A stretch of 64,000 nt of DNA from JACRCT01 sp036504155 (GTDB lineage Bacteria; Myxococcota; Myxococcia; Myxococcales; UBA5297), in contig DASXVQ010000005.1 of assembly GCA_036504155.1 (NCBI GenBank), positions 6,164-70,163 on the forward strand, in the 5' to 3' direction. The position numbers were made by a program, and so were the translations under genes. The notes under the pieces were generated by a model, which was not told the DNA's origin, searched no databases, and was given only the letters and a program-made list of their open reading frames with translations. Positions 33,934 to 44,325 of this stretch are shown one piece after another; positions within the stretch are counted from its first letter, which is position 1, and the number at the start of each line of letters is the position of its first letter.

Positions 33934-36255
33934 CTATCCTCCTGTTCCCACGGGAGAAGCGAGCGTGGCTCCCGCTGGCGCGGCAATCAAGCGGATCTTC
34001 TCCAGCGCCTGCGCCCCGCGGGGCGGCAGCGCGCTCATCGCCAGCACCCGGCGCGGCCCCGAGAGGCCGTAGAGCGCGAGCAGGTGCTCGAAGAGTTGCA
34101 CCCCCTCGGCAGCCCGCACGTCCGGCGGCGCCAGCGAGAGCGCCTCGCCCACCGCCTCCAGCAGATCGCAGACCGTCTCCACGTCGCCCGGCGGCGGCGC
34201 CCGCCCCGGCACCGCGGGCTGGGCCTGGAAGTACCCCTCGAAGCGCACCGCCGGAGAGGCCTCGGGGGCGGCCGGGGCGCGGCGGCGCTCGCTGGCCAAT
34301 GCGGCGAGCGCGTCGATGGCGGCCTTCACCTCCGGGTCGTCCGGCTTGAGCGCGACCTCGGGCAGCGCCGGCAACAGCGTCCGCAGGCCGCAGTCGAACA
34401 GCGCCCGGCCGCCGGCCACCTCCTCGTCGGACAGGTGGTAGTAGAACGCCCGCCGCCCGGCGCTGCGCTGCTGCAGCACCAGCTCCTTCAAGTCGCCGTT
34501 CTCGACCCCCAGCGACACGAAGTTCAGCGTGATCTCGATCTCGCCGACCGGCGCCTTGGCCGCCCACAGCCGCTGCAGGTCCACCCGGTCCTCGCCGTCG
34601 GTGACCAGCACCACGGTCGCCCGGGCCAGGTCGGCGTCCTCGCCCCGGGCGTCGCGGATGGCGGCGAAGGCCGACTCCAGGGCGTAGGTGATGTCGGTGC
34701 GGCCCTCGGCCGGCGACTCGCGGAACAGGTCGGTGAGCACCCGCAGCGCGGCGTCGGCGTTGTCCACCCGCTCGAGCGTCGCGGGGTGGTCGGTGAAGAA
34801 GGTGAAGTAGACCGGCACGCACGGCTGGCCGCGCGCCTGGCGCACCGACAGGTTGTTGAGCTCGGCGATGAGCACCGCGTCGCGGAAGCGCGCCCGCGGC
34901 CCGCGCATCGATCCCGAGGCGTCGCAGACGTACACCCGCACCGCCCCGGTGCCCCGCTTGCGGGTGAGGTTCCCCCCACCCTCCGGCGCCAGCCACGAGT
35001 GCTTCAGCTGCCGGTTGCTCGCCAGGTCGTAGAGGATGGAGCGCGGATCGGTGATCACGAATTGGCGCAGGTCGGCGATGCTCTGCGCCAGGTCCATGGT
35101 CTGCACCGGCCCGGGGTACGGCACCGGGACCAGGCGCGCCGGCGCGGCGTACGGCGACTCCTCGTACGTCCCCTCGCCCGAGTCCTCCTCGGCGTCGAAG
35201 AAGCGCCCCGCCCCCAGCGCCAGATCGAAGACGCCCCACTCCTCGCGCTCCAGGTCGAGGGCCAGCGCGGCCAGCGGGTCCTCGCCCGTCTTGCGGTAGC
35301 GCTCGGAGATCTGCACCGCGATGGCGCCCTCCTCGCCCGCCGAGTCCATGAAGACGTGGGCGCGGTCGTCGGCGATGGCCTGCGGCACGCCGCCCACGAC
35401 CTTGGGCTCCAGCCGCTCGAGCACGGTGCGCGCCGCCGTCGCCAGCGCCGAGTCCTTGGAGTGGACCGCGTCGCGGAACAGCCCGTAGGCCGCCGTCCAG
35501 GCCCCGCGCCCGTCGCCCTGGTGGCACGAGCTCGCCAGGCGCCCCACCGCGTCCGGGCCCCCCGGACCGGGGCTGCCGCCTTGAGCGTGCGGGGCGGAGA
35601 GCGCGGCGCGGTCCTTGGCGACCTCGGTGCGGACCCGGCGCGCCCGCTCACGGTCGATCTCCGAGCCCACGCGCAGGAGGATCTCGTGGGCCTGGTCGAG
35701 CGCCCGGCGCTTCTGGGCCTCGTCGAGCGCGCTGGCCCGGCCGCGGTCGAGCAGGTACTCGGCGGCGGCCACCCGGGCGCTCTGCGGCGGGGAGTCGGGC
35801 GAGACCGGAGTCGGCAGCAGGCGGCACAGCTCGTCGCGCTCCGGCTCGCCGCGCGAGAACAGGTCGGCCACCTTCACCACCCGGGCCAGGCGGGCCCACA
35901 GGTCCTCCAGCCGCGCCGTCGCCGCCGCCGAGTCGGACCCGCGCCGCCGCGCCTCGCGCTCCTCGTGGGAAAGCTGGGCCTCGAACTCCTTCGTCGCCCG
36001 CGAGGCCCGGCGCACCAGCCCCCGCGCCTCGGAGAAGCCCTTGGCCCGCGAGCGCGCCAGGTGCGCCAGGAGCCGGGCGTCGGCCAGCGTGTGGACCCCC
36101 GCGCGGTCGAGCCCGCGGTCCAGCTCGACGAGCTCCCGGCACTCCGGCGGCGAACCGGAGCCGCCGAGCCGGTCCGCGAGAGCGGCCTTCAGCCCCACCG
36201 CGCCGGAGAGCCGGTCCAGGCGCTTGCGCAGGCAGAGCAGGTCGTCGAGAAGCAC
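33934..36255 (-). CDS. VWA-domain protein, partner of the MoxR ATPase
   Basis: A 773-residue cytosolic protein. The N-terminal 330 residues are helical and charged. A von Willebrand A domain follows from about residue 435, with the metal-site motif DASGS at 445-449, the second ligand Thr in GRTDITYAL and the Asp in VVLVTDGED. The C-terminus (about 660-773) is a helical extension. Such VWA proteins are commonly paired with MoxR AAA+ ATPases, as in RavA-ViaA, and act as adaptors for metal-dependent protein remodelling. The stop is followed, after 2 bp, by the coiled-coil gene, and the start lies 30 bp after the ATPase stop. Confidence 0.85.
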   Translation of the reverse strand: MLLDDLLCLRKRLDRLSGAVGLKAALADRLGGSGSPPECRELVELDRGLDRAGVHTLADARLLAHLARSRAKGFSEARGLVRRASRATKEFEAQLSHEEREARRRGSDSAAATARLEDLWARLARVVKVADLFSRGEPERDELCRLLPTPVSPDSPPQSARVAAAEYLLDRGRASALDEAQKRRALDQAHEILLRVGSEIDRERARRVRTEVAKDRAALSAPHAQGGSPGPGGPDAVGRLASSCHQGDGRGAWTAAYGLFRDAVHSKDSALATAARTVLERLEPKVVGGVPQAIADDRAHVFMDSAGEEGAIAVQISERYRKTGEDPLAALALDLEREEWGVFDLALGAGRFFDAEEDSGEGTYEESPYAAPARLVPVPYPGPVQTMDLAQSIADLRQFVITDPRSILYDLASNRQLKHSWLAPEGGGNLTRKRGTGAVRVYVCDASGSMRGPRARFRDAVLIAELNNLSVRQARGQPCVPVYFTFFTDHPATLERVDNADAALRVLTDLFRESPAEGRTDITYALESAFAAIRDARGEDADLARATVVLVTDGEDRVDLQRLWAAKAPVGEIEITLNFVSLGVENGDLKELVLQQRSAGRRAFYYHLSDEEVAGGRALFDCGLRTLLPALPEVALKPDDPEVKAAIDALAALASERRRAPAAPEASPAVRFEGYFQAQPAVPGRAPPPGDVETVCDLLEAVGEALSLAPPDVRAAEGVQLFEHLLALYGLSGPRRVLAMSALPPRGAQALEKIRLIAAPAGATLASPVGTGG

Positions 36256-36285
36256 GCCTCGGGGCCCCGTTCCGGTCGATCGTCG

Positions 36286-38811
36286 CTAGGCCGCCGCCAG
36301 CTCGGCGCGCCTCTCCAGCAGCGCGCGCCCGAACCGGTCCGCGGTCGCCGCCACCGCCTCCAGGCTCGCCAGCGCGGTCCGCGCGTCCGCCTCGACGCCC
36401 TTCACCGAGGTCAGGCTCGCCAGCCGCCGCTGCAGCGCCGCCAGGTCGCGGTCCCGCCAGCCCACCACGAAGAAGCGCGTCGCGGAGACGTGCGCCCACA
36501 CCGCGTCGGCCTCCTCGCGGCTGGCGATCTCGCTGGGCTCGGGGACCGCGGCCATCACGTCGTCCAGCCAGCGGGCCAGGAAGTTGACCTGCAGCGACAG
36601 CTCGTAGACGTCCAGGTGCGCCAGCCGCTCGTCGAGCGAGGCCACCAGCGGGCTGTGCTGCAGCACCGCCAGCCCCGCGAGCTCCTGCAGCGCGATGCGG
36701 TCGGCGCCGGAGACGCAGCTCTTGAGCAAGGAGAGGTAGGCCGTCTCGCTGGGCGCGCCCTGGGGCGGCGGGAGGCTCGTCGAGACCTGCAGGCACTGCT
36801 GCAACCTGCGCTCGATCGCCGGGCGGGCCACCTTCAGCGCCCTCCACGGCTCGACCGCCAGCTCCTCCATGCGCTCGACGCCTTCGCGCAGCACCGCCGT
36901 GAAGACGGCCAGGGGCTCGCGGCGCCCGTCGGGGGTGGCGAAGGGCTGGGCGTCCAGCTCGCCGCCCAGGAGCGACCCCGCGCGCGCCGCCAGCACGTAG
37001 CTGCGCACCTTGCCCTCGCCGGGGCACAGCGCCTCGACCACCTTGTCCAGGTCCTCGAGCCGCCGGGCGACCTCCTGCACCGCCTTCCAGCCCTCGCTGT
37101 CGCGCGCCTGGCGCCCCACCAGGAGCATCGCGCGCCGTCGCAGCGCCCGGGCCAGCTTGCGCCGCGTCTCCGCCGCCACCGCGGCGAGGGGACGGGCCGG
37201 CGGGTCGGGCAGGATCGCCTCGAGCTGCGCCCCCAGCGCCTCCAGCTCGGAGATCTGGTTCCTCAGGCCGGTGCCCCGCTCGGTCAGATCGCCGTAGGTG
37301 AAGGCGGACTTCTCGTCGAACTCCAGCCCCGCGTCCGAGGAGCCCAGCCCCATCAGCGCCAGCGCCGCCTCGACGGTCCCCTGCCGGGCGATGGCCGCCG
37401 CCTGCGCGGCGTGCTCGGGCTTCTTGGCCAGCATGCGCGACAGCTCGGCGCAGGCCGCCAGCCGCGCCGGGAGCGAGCCCGAGGGCAGGGGCGGCAGGGT
37501 CCCCGAGGCCGCGCCCTCGGCGAAGGCCAGCGCCGCGCCGCGCGCCATCTCCTCCAGCTCGGCCAGGATGGGCTCGGAGCGCGCCTGCCGGCGGGCGTCG
37601 AAGAGGAGCATCGCCAGCTCGGCCGCGGCGCCGGGGGTGAGCCGGCGGCTGCGCGCGCGCAGCTCGGGCATCCCCAGGGTCTTGGCCTCCGACTCCGCCC
37701 GGCGCTGGTAGTCGGCGCCGACGAGGGTGAAGGCGCGCTCGAAGGCGCCCACCTCCAGCCGCACGTTCTCGAGCTGCCACTTCTCCTTCGGGTCGCTGGT
37801 GGCCTGCACCACCTTGGACAGGTCCTCGGCGAGCGGCCCGCCCAGGGCCAGCATCCAGCGCAGCCGCGCCAGGTCGGGCACGGTGACGGCGAGCGGCCGG
37901 TCGCGCCCCTCGACGTACTTGTCGATGACGACCCCGGCGCGCAGCACGCCCACCGACTTGGCCAGGGTGCGCGGGGACAGGAAGCTCGTGGGGGAGAAGC
38001 CCTTCCGCTCGCGGATGGCCTCGTCGATCATCTTGCTGAAGACCTCGAGCAGGCTCGCCAGGGCGGTGCGGACCTCGTCGGGCAGGCGCACCTCGCGCGC
38101 CGCCTGGCGAAGGAGCCGCAGGTGGTGCAGCGCGAGCGTCTTGGGAGGGTCGGTGGGCGGGTCGGCGGCGAAGCGCAGGACGGTGTCGCGGGAGGCGGGC
38201 GAGGCGAAAGCCTTGGGGACGAAGCAGGCGAAGGCGATGCGGTCGGTGAAGGCCAGCAGCGTCTCCGGCCGCGCGGTGAGCACCTCCGAGAGGTAGCGGT
38301 TGGTGGTCAGGATCGCCGTCTGCAGGCGCGCCTTGTGCACCACCGGCCCCAGCGCCAGCTCGCGCTCGTTGAGGACCGACAGGATGGAGCGCAGCAGCAG
38401 GTCGCGGCCGTCGAAGACCTCGTCGAGCACGGCGTGCTCGGCGTTCAGGACGCCCTCGTCCAGGTGGTAGACGGTGCGGCCGGTCTCGGTGAGGGTCTTG
38501 AAGTCGACCGGGCCGACGAGGTCGGTCTGGACGGTGGTCTCGACGATCTGCCGGGCGTAGAGCGAGGGCCGGCCGGACTCGTCGACGAGCCGGCGCATCA
38601 GCGTCGAGGCGATCTCGCTCTTGCCGGTGCCCGGAGGCCCGAACACCAGCAGGTGCTCGCGGGCGACCAGGGCGAGCGCCGTCTGCTGCAGCATGCAGGT
38701 GCGCTCCGGGTAGCGGCGCTCCAGCTCGTCGAGGACGGCCTTCAGGGCGGTTCCGGCGTCCCGGCGGCCCTGCTCCAGGCCTTCCGGCGCCGCGGTCGAG
38801 GGTGAGGCCAT
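36286..38811 (-). CDS. MoxR-family AAA+ ATPase (RavA-like)
   Basis: An 841-residue AAA+ protein. Walker A is GPPGTGKS at 58-65; the Walker B region reads AVLDEVFDGRDLLLRSILSVLNERELALG near 130-155, a hallmark of the RavA branch of MoxR ATPases. The AAA+ domain ends by about 350; the remaining 490 residues are mostly helical and not recognised. E. coli RavA is about 500 residues, so this is longer. MoxR ATPases act as chaperones that insert cofactors or remodel complexes, usually with a VWA partner, which here follows directly. Start ATG at 38811 is the first in frame that leaves the P-loop at the usual distance. Confidence 0.88.
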   Translation of the reverse strand: MASPSTAAPEGLEQGRRDAGTALKAVLDELERRYPERTCMLQQTALALVAREHLLVFGPPGTGKSEIASTLMRRLVDESGRPSLYARQIVETTVQTDLVGPVDFKTLTETGRTVYHLDEGVLNAEHAVLDEVFDGRDLLLRSILSVLNERELALGPVVHKARLQTAILTTNRYLSEVLTARPETLLAFTDRIAFACFVPKAFASPASRDTVLRFAADPPTDPPKTLALHHLRLLRQAAREVRLPDEVRTALASLLEVFSKMIDEAIRERKGFSPTSFLSPRTLAKSVGVLRAGVVIDKYVEGRDRPLAVTVPDLARLRWMLALGGPLAEDLSKVVQATSDPKEKWQLENVRLEVGAFERAFTLVGADYQRRAESEAKTLGMPELRARSRRLTPGAAAELAMLLFDARRQARSEPILAELEEMARGAALAFAEGAASGTLPPLPSGSLPARLAACAELSRMLAKKPEHAAQAAAIARQGTVEAALALMGLGSSDAGLEFDEKSAFTYGDLTERGTGLRNQISELEALGAQLEAILPDPPARPLAAVAAETRRKLARALRRRAMLLVGRQARDSEGWKAVQEVARRLEDLDKVVEALCPGEGKVRSYVLAARAGSLLGGELDAQPFATPDGRREPLAVFTAVLREGVERMEELAVEPWRALKVARPAIERRLQQCLQVSTSLPPPQGAPSETAYLSLLKSCVSGADRIALQELAGLAVLQHSPLVASLDERLAHLDVYELSLQVNFLARWLDDVMAAVPEPSEIASREEADAVWAHVSATRFFVVGWRDRDLAALQRRLASLTSVKGVEADARTALASLEAVAATADRFGRALLERRAELAAA

Positions 38812-38851
38812 GGCGCAATGCTAGCCAAAGGGGCCGGCGGGGGCGAGGCCC

Positions 38852-39271
38852 CTACCGCTTCTTGGCCTCCTTGAAGCGGCACTCCTGGTAGGCCTTGTCC
38901 TTGGAAGTGAAGCAGGCGCTGCGCGCCTTGTCGCAGGTCTTGCCGCAGGACTCCTGGGCGTTGTCGCAGTCGAGCGCCCGCGGGTCGCGCAGGCACTTCT
39001 GGTACGCCCCCTCGCAGCGCTGGACGCACTTCTTCTGCGTGTCGCCGCAGCCGTTGCGGGCCTTCTCGACGGCGCCCTCGCAGCGGCTGCAGTCGCCCTC
39101 GAGCGAGAGGGCGGAGCCGGCCGGGCACTTGGTCGGGACCGGAGCGGCCTCCGCCGCCGGCTTCCTGGCCTTCGCCTTGGCCGCCTGCGCCGGGCCCGGC
39201 GCGAGCGCTCCCGCCCCGACGACGAGGAGGAGGACGAGCAGGTGCACCGGGTGACGAAGGGTCTCGCCCAT
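38852..39271 (-). CDS. Small Cys-rich exported protein
   Basis: A 139-residue protein with a clear signal peptide (VHLLVLLLVVGAGALAPGPAQA). The mature part is Lys/Ala-rich at first and then has 12 cysteines, arranged as repeated C-x3-C and C-x6-C pairs (CVQRCEGAYQKC, CGKTCDKARSAC). An even number and regular spacing suggest disulfide-bonded helical hairpins or metal binding. No family was recognised. It lies 40 bp upstream of the MoxR gene in the same orientation and could be co-transcribed. Confidence 0.7.
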   Translation of the reverse strand: MGETLRHPVHLLVLLLVVGAGALAPGPAQAAKAKARKPAAEAAPVPTKCPAGSALSLEGDCSRCEGAVEKARNGCGDTQKKCVQRCEGAYQKCLRDPRALDCDNAQESCGKTCDKARSACFTSKDKAYQECRFKEAKKR

Positions 39272-39435
39272 GGCTCCAAGGGGTCCGGGGTAGGAAAGGA
39301 GCGTAACGCCTTTCGGGCCCGGCGGCGCGCCCCGGGCTCGGCGGGCCCGTCCAAAGTCGTGCGGACGATGCGGCTCGCGAGGTCGAAACCGCCCGCGACC
39401 GGCTAAGATGGCCCCCTTCTCTGCTCGGAGGCCGC

Positions 39436-40701
39436 TTGCGCCGCAGCTCGCTCTGCTCCCTGGTCGCGCTCGCGCTGGCGGCTTGCCCCAACATCAACCA
39501 CCGGCCGCCCGAGCCCGACGCGGGCGCGGAGGAGGAGGGCCCGGTCGAGGCCTGCGGCAGCTTCGAGATCCCGGCGGGCCAGATCGACTCCGCCCTGCCC
39601 TGGCCGTCGCTCAAGTGCTCCGACTTCCCGGCGCTGTGCGACCTGCCCGTGGAGAAGACGATCGCGGAGCCGGACACCCGCAAGGCCATCGACGTGGTCT
39701 TCGTGGGCGAGGGCTACCCCGAGGCGAAGCTGCCCGAGTACCGCGACCTCGTCGCCGAGATGACCCGGGCGCTCACCGCCCCCTCCGACGGATTCGTCGC
39801 GAGGCGGCCCAAGCTCTTCAACTTCTACCGCGTGGACGTGGCCTCGAAGACCACGCACGTGGGCAACGCCGACCGCACCGACACGGCGCTGGCGGGCTGC
39901 GTCGACATCGCCAACACGGGCAACCTGGTGCTGGGCGAGCGGCTGGCGGGCCTGGCGGCCACGGCGAACGTGCCCGGCGCCATCGACGTGATCGTGGTGG
40001 TGATGCGCACCAACGCCGGCTCGCCCAACGCCTCGGCGGGGCCGATGCCCGAGCACCCGGCCTTCGTGCGCATCAACCCCCTGGTGAGCGGCGCGACCCT
40101 CCACCACGAATTCGGCCACGCGCTGTTCCACTTGGGCGACGAGTACGCGCTCGAGCCCGCCTGCTACACGCCCCCGGACCTGCCGGCCTTCATGACCGAG
40201 GACTACTTCTTCGACCTGCCCAACGTCTCGAGCGAGGACACCGGGAAGAAGTGGGCGGCGCTCTACCCGGGCGCGACCGCCGGCGGGATGGGCTACCGCT
40301 ACTGCCTGTACCACCCCGGTCCGGCCTGCCTGATGAACGAAGGCGCCCTGCCCTTCTGCGCGGTCTGCTCGAAGGCGGTGGACCAGACGCTGGACGCCCG
40401 GGAGGGAAAGGACGACGGGCCGCCGCGCTGCGGCATCGAGCTGTCGCTCCTGCCCACCTACCTCCACGGCAGCGTCGCGTTGGGAGCCACGGTCTTCGAC
40501 CGCAATGCGCCCACGCACTACTCCCTGGCCATCGACGGGACCGAGACCGGCCAGGGCGACGTGGCGGGCTGGCACCAGCGGATTCCGGGGACGCTGGACT
40601 CGACCAAGCTGGGAAACGGAATGCACACCGTGACGCTCGACTGCCGCGATTCGCTGGGGACCACCTCGCACGCCAGCGTCGAGATCAAGGTGCAGAACTA
40701 A
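39436..40701 (+). CDS. M64-family-like zinc metallopeptidase lipoprotein
   Basis: A 421-residue lipoprotein with a lipobox (LALAAC, Cys17). The catalytic core carries HEFGHALFHLGDEY (His224, Glu225, His228, then GDEY), the hallmark of the peptidase M64 group related to IgA-cleaving enzymes. A long helical/beta region precedes it (VVFVGEGYPEAKLPEYRDL) and a C-terminal Ig-like domain of about 90 residues follows (TVTLDCRDSLGTTSHASVEIKV). The start is TTG at 39436, preceded by GGAGG five bases before, and gives a well-formed signal peptide; no ATG fits. The protein would act outside the cytoplasm; its target is unknown. Confidence 0.82.
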   Translation: MRRSSLCSLVALALAACPNINHRPPEPDAGAEEEGPVEACGSFEIPAGQIDSALPWPSLKCSDFPALCDLPVEKTIAEPDTRKAIDVVFVGEGYPEAKLPEYRDLVAEMTRALTAPSDGFVARRPKLFNFYRVDVASKTTHVGNADRTDTALAGCVDIANTGNLVLGERLAGLAATANVPGAIDVIVVVMRTNAGSPNASAGPMPEHPAFVRINPLVSGATLHHEFGHALFHLGDEYALEPACYTPPDLPAFMTEDYFFDLPNVSSEDTGKKWAALYPGATAGGMGYRYCLYHPGPACLMNEGALPFCAVCSKAVDQTLDAREGKDDGPPRCGIELSLLPTYLHGSVALGATVFDRNAPTHYSLAIDGTETGQGDVAGWHQRIPGTLDSTKLGNGMHTVTLDCRDSLGTTSHASVEIKVQN

Positions 40702-40704
40702 GGA

Positions 40705-40738
40705 GAAGCGGCGCCCCGATCGCTTGGAGCGCCGCTTC
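40705..40738. terminator. Hairpin between convergent M64 and dnaK genes
   Basis: A perfect 10-bp inverted repeat (GAAGCGGCGC with GCGCCGCTTC) encloses 14 bases, in the 66-bp gap between two stop codons. It lacks a strong T run on either side, so it may be a bidirectional but weak terminator. Confidence 0.45.
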
Positions 40739-40767
40739 AGGTCCTTCTCGGCTTGCTGGCGCGTCGA

Positions 40768-42699
<1,932 letters not shown>

Positions 42700-42754
42700 G
42701 CTGAATCCTCCCGAATTTCCTAGGGAATTTCTGCCGTTTCGCGATTTCGGGCTT

Positions 42755-42782
42755 AACCTAACCACCTGGTAGGCCTTGTCAA
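42755..42782 (-). promoter_or_regulatory. Candidate sigma-70-type promoter of dnaK
   Basis: On the minus strand, TTGACA (42777-42782) and TAGGTT (42755-42760) are separated by 16 bp, ending 55 bp before the dnaK start. No CIRCE element is visible, so heat-shock control by HrcA is not supported. Confidence 0.45.
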
Positions 42783-42805
42783 ACCGGCTGGTCGTGTCCC
42801 AACGC

Positions 42806-42821
42806 CCCTAGCTCTCTAGGG
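42806..42821. repeat. Perfect 16-bp inverted repeat upstream of dnaK
   Basis: CCCTAG and CTAGGG flank a CTCT loop. The site lies about 24 bp upstream of the predicted -35 box and could bind a regulator, though it may be accidental. Confidence 0.5.
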
Positions 42822-42997
42822 ATTTTCAGCTTGGGTCCCTCCTTTTCGGCGGGCCCAAGGCGCGTAAGCCCCTTCGCACCCCGCCACCCCCAGTCGCCGC
42901 TTTTCCTGCTCGTCCGACAGTGTAGGACGATGTAGCGAATCCGTTCATGCTGCCGGAAGGACTGGGCTTTCGTGAAATGTGTCTCGGCGCGTCAAAG

Positions 42998-43013
42998 TGG
43001 CACTTGCCGTGCA
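42998..43013 (+). promoter_or_regulatory. Candidate sigma-54 promoter
   Basis: TGGCACTTGCCGTGCA fits the -24/-12 pattern: GG at 42999-43000 and GC at 43011-43012 are exactly 10 nt apart. It lies about 49 bp before the lipid-kinase start codon. One base of the -12 box differs from consensus. Confidence 0.4.
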
Positions 43014-43061
43014 CGATGGCTCGGCGACGGAGAAGCGCACGATGCACTCGAGGAGAGCCCC

Positions 43062-44162
43062 ATGTACGTGCACCCCATCCGCTCCGACGACATCAGCCTC
43101 GCCCCCGTGGCGGTTCCCCCCGCGGAACCCAGGGTAGCGGTGCTGCTCAACGCCAACGCCAAGCGAGTCAACGAGAAGATCCGCCGCACCCTCTCGCACG
43201 TGGTGCCCGAGAGCGACCTGTTCTTCACCAAGACCTTCGAAGAGGCCCGCAAGGTCGCCGAGCTCGTGGTCGATCGCCGCTACCAGACCGTGTTCACCGG
43301 CGGCGGCGACGGCACCTTCTGCGGCTTCTTGAACGAGATCCACAACGTCATCGAGCGCCGCCGCGCCGCCAACCCCTTCGCGGTCGTGCGCGCACCCCGC
43401 TTCGGCGTCCTCAAGCTGGGCACCGGCAACTCGCTGGCCAACCTGTGCAGCTCGTCGTCCACCGTGGGCGACGGCATCCTCGACGACGTGCTGCGCGCCC
43501 GCGCCAACGAGGTGCCCGGCGTCATCAAGCTCGAGCTGCTCCAGTGCGAGGGCAAGCGCGCTCCGTTCGTCGGCGTGGGCCTGGACGCGGGCATCCTCAA
43601 CCACTTCGTCGAGATCAAGCACGCCACCGCCAAGGGCCCCTTGGCCAAGGCGTTCGCCGGCGGGCTGGGCTACGCCACCGCCATCGTCGGCCGGTCCATC
43701 CCCGCCTACATGCTCGGCAAGCAGGCGAACATCGAGGTGCGCAGCCGCGGCATCGCCCACCGCCTCGGCCCGGACGGCAAGCCCATCGGCCCCACCTACG
43801 GACCCGGCGCGGTGCTCTACACCGGCCCGGCGATGATGGCCGCCGCGGCCACCGTTCCCTGCTACGGCTTCAACTTCAAGCTCTTCCCGTTCGCCGGGCA
43901 GCGGCGCGGCATGATGCACCTGCGCGTCAGCGCCGTGCCGATCCCCAAGATCATCCCGAACATCTACCCCGGGCTCTGGACCGGCACCTGGTTCCCCGAG
44001 GGCCTCTACGACTTCTTCGCCGAGGACATCGAAATCCGCAGCGACCGCAAAATTCCATTCCAAGTGGGCGGCGACGCCGAGGGCTACCGCGACGCCATCC
44101 GCCTCGGGATGTGGAAGAACTCGGTCGAATTGCTCGACTTCGCCACGGCGCCCAAGGTCTAG
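43062..44162 (+). CDS. Diacylglycerol/sphingosine kinase-family lipid kinase
   Basis: A 366-residue protein of the DAGK/NAD-kinase superfamily. The nucleotide loop is GGGDGT at 80-85 and a second motif, GTGNSLANL, follows near 116, with VGLDAGI later. These transfer phosphate to diacylglycerol, sphingosine or similar lipids; the C-terminal half is divergent from common YegS/DgkB proteins, so the lipid is unknown. The ATG at 43062 follows GAGGAGAG and is preferred to an upstream ATG at 42972. A sigma-54-like site sits upstream and a strong terminator follows, so the gene is monocistronic. Confidence 0.83.
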   Translation: MYVHPIRSDDISLAPVAVPPAEPRVAVLLNANAKRVNEKIRRTLSHVVPESDLFFTKTFEEARKVAELVVDRRYQTVFTGGGDGTFCGFLNEIHNVIERRRAANPFAVVRAPRFGVLKLGTGNSLANLCSSSSTVGDGILDDVLRARANEVPGVIKLELLQCEGKRAPFVGVGLDAGILNHFVEIKHATAKGPLAKAFAGGLGYATAIVGRSIPAYMLGKQANIEVRSRGIAHRLGPDGKPIGPTYGPGAVLYTGPAMMAAAATVPCYGFNFKLFPFAGQRRGMMHLRVSAVPIPKIIPNIYPGLWTGTWFPEGLYDFFAEDIEIRSDRKIPFQVGGDAEGYRDAIRLGMWKNSVELLDFATAPKV

Positions 44163-44185
44163 CCCAGCGCGTCAGGACAATCCCG

Positions 44186-44223
44186 GGGGCCGCGGTCAAC
44201 TCCGCGGCCCCTTTGGTTTTTTT
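44186..44223 (+). terminator. Strong Rho-independent terminator
   Basis: A perfect 10-bp GC stem (GGGGCCGCGG with CCGCGGCCCC), a TCAACT loop and the tail TTTGGTTTTTTT, 23 bp after the lipid-kinase stop codon. Confidence 0.92.
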
Positions 44224-44325
44224 GGGATGCCACGCCGTGGTTGATCTGCCGCGAAACTGCGTGTAGACAGTCCCAGGACCGCCCTGGCGGACGGCCCTTG
44301 GGCCAAGGAAGGATTCGCTACTTCT

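Noticed and set aside
34084..38805. A 1573-codon open frame on the plus strand opposite the MoxR and VWA genes
   Set aside because: The strand composition is Arg/Leu/Gln-rich without any motif, and the opposite strand encodes two well-conserved domains with proper spacing.
42700..42960. CIRCE/HrcA operator upstream of dnaK
   Set aside because: No TTAGCACTC-N9-GAGTGCTAA is present; the 16-bp inverted repeat differs in sequence and position.
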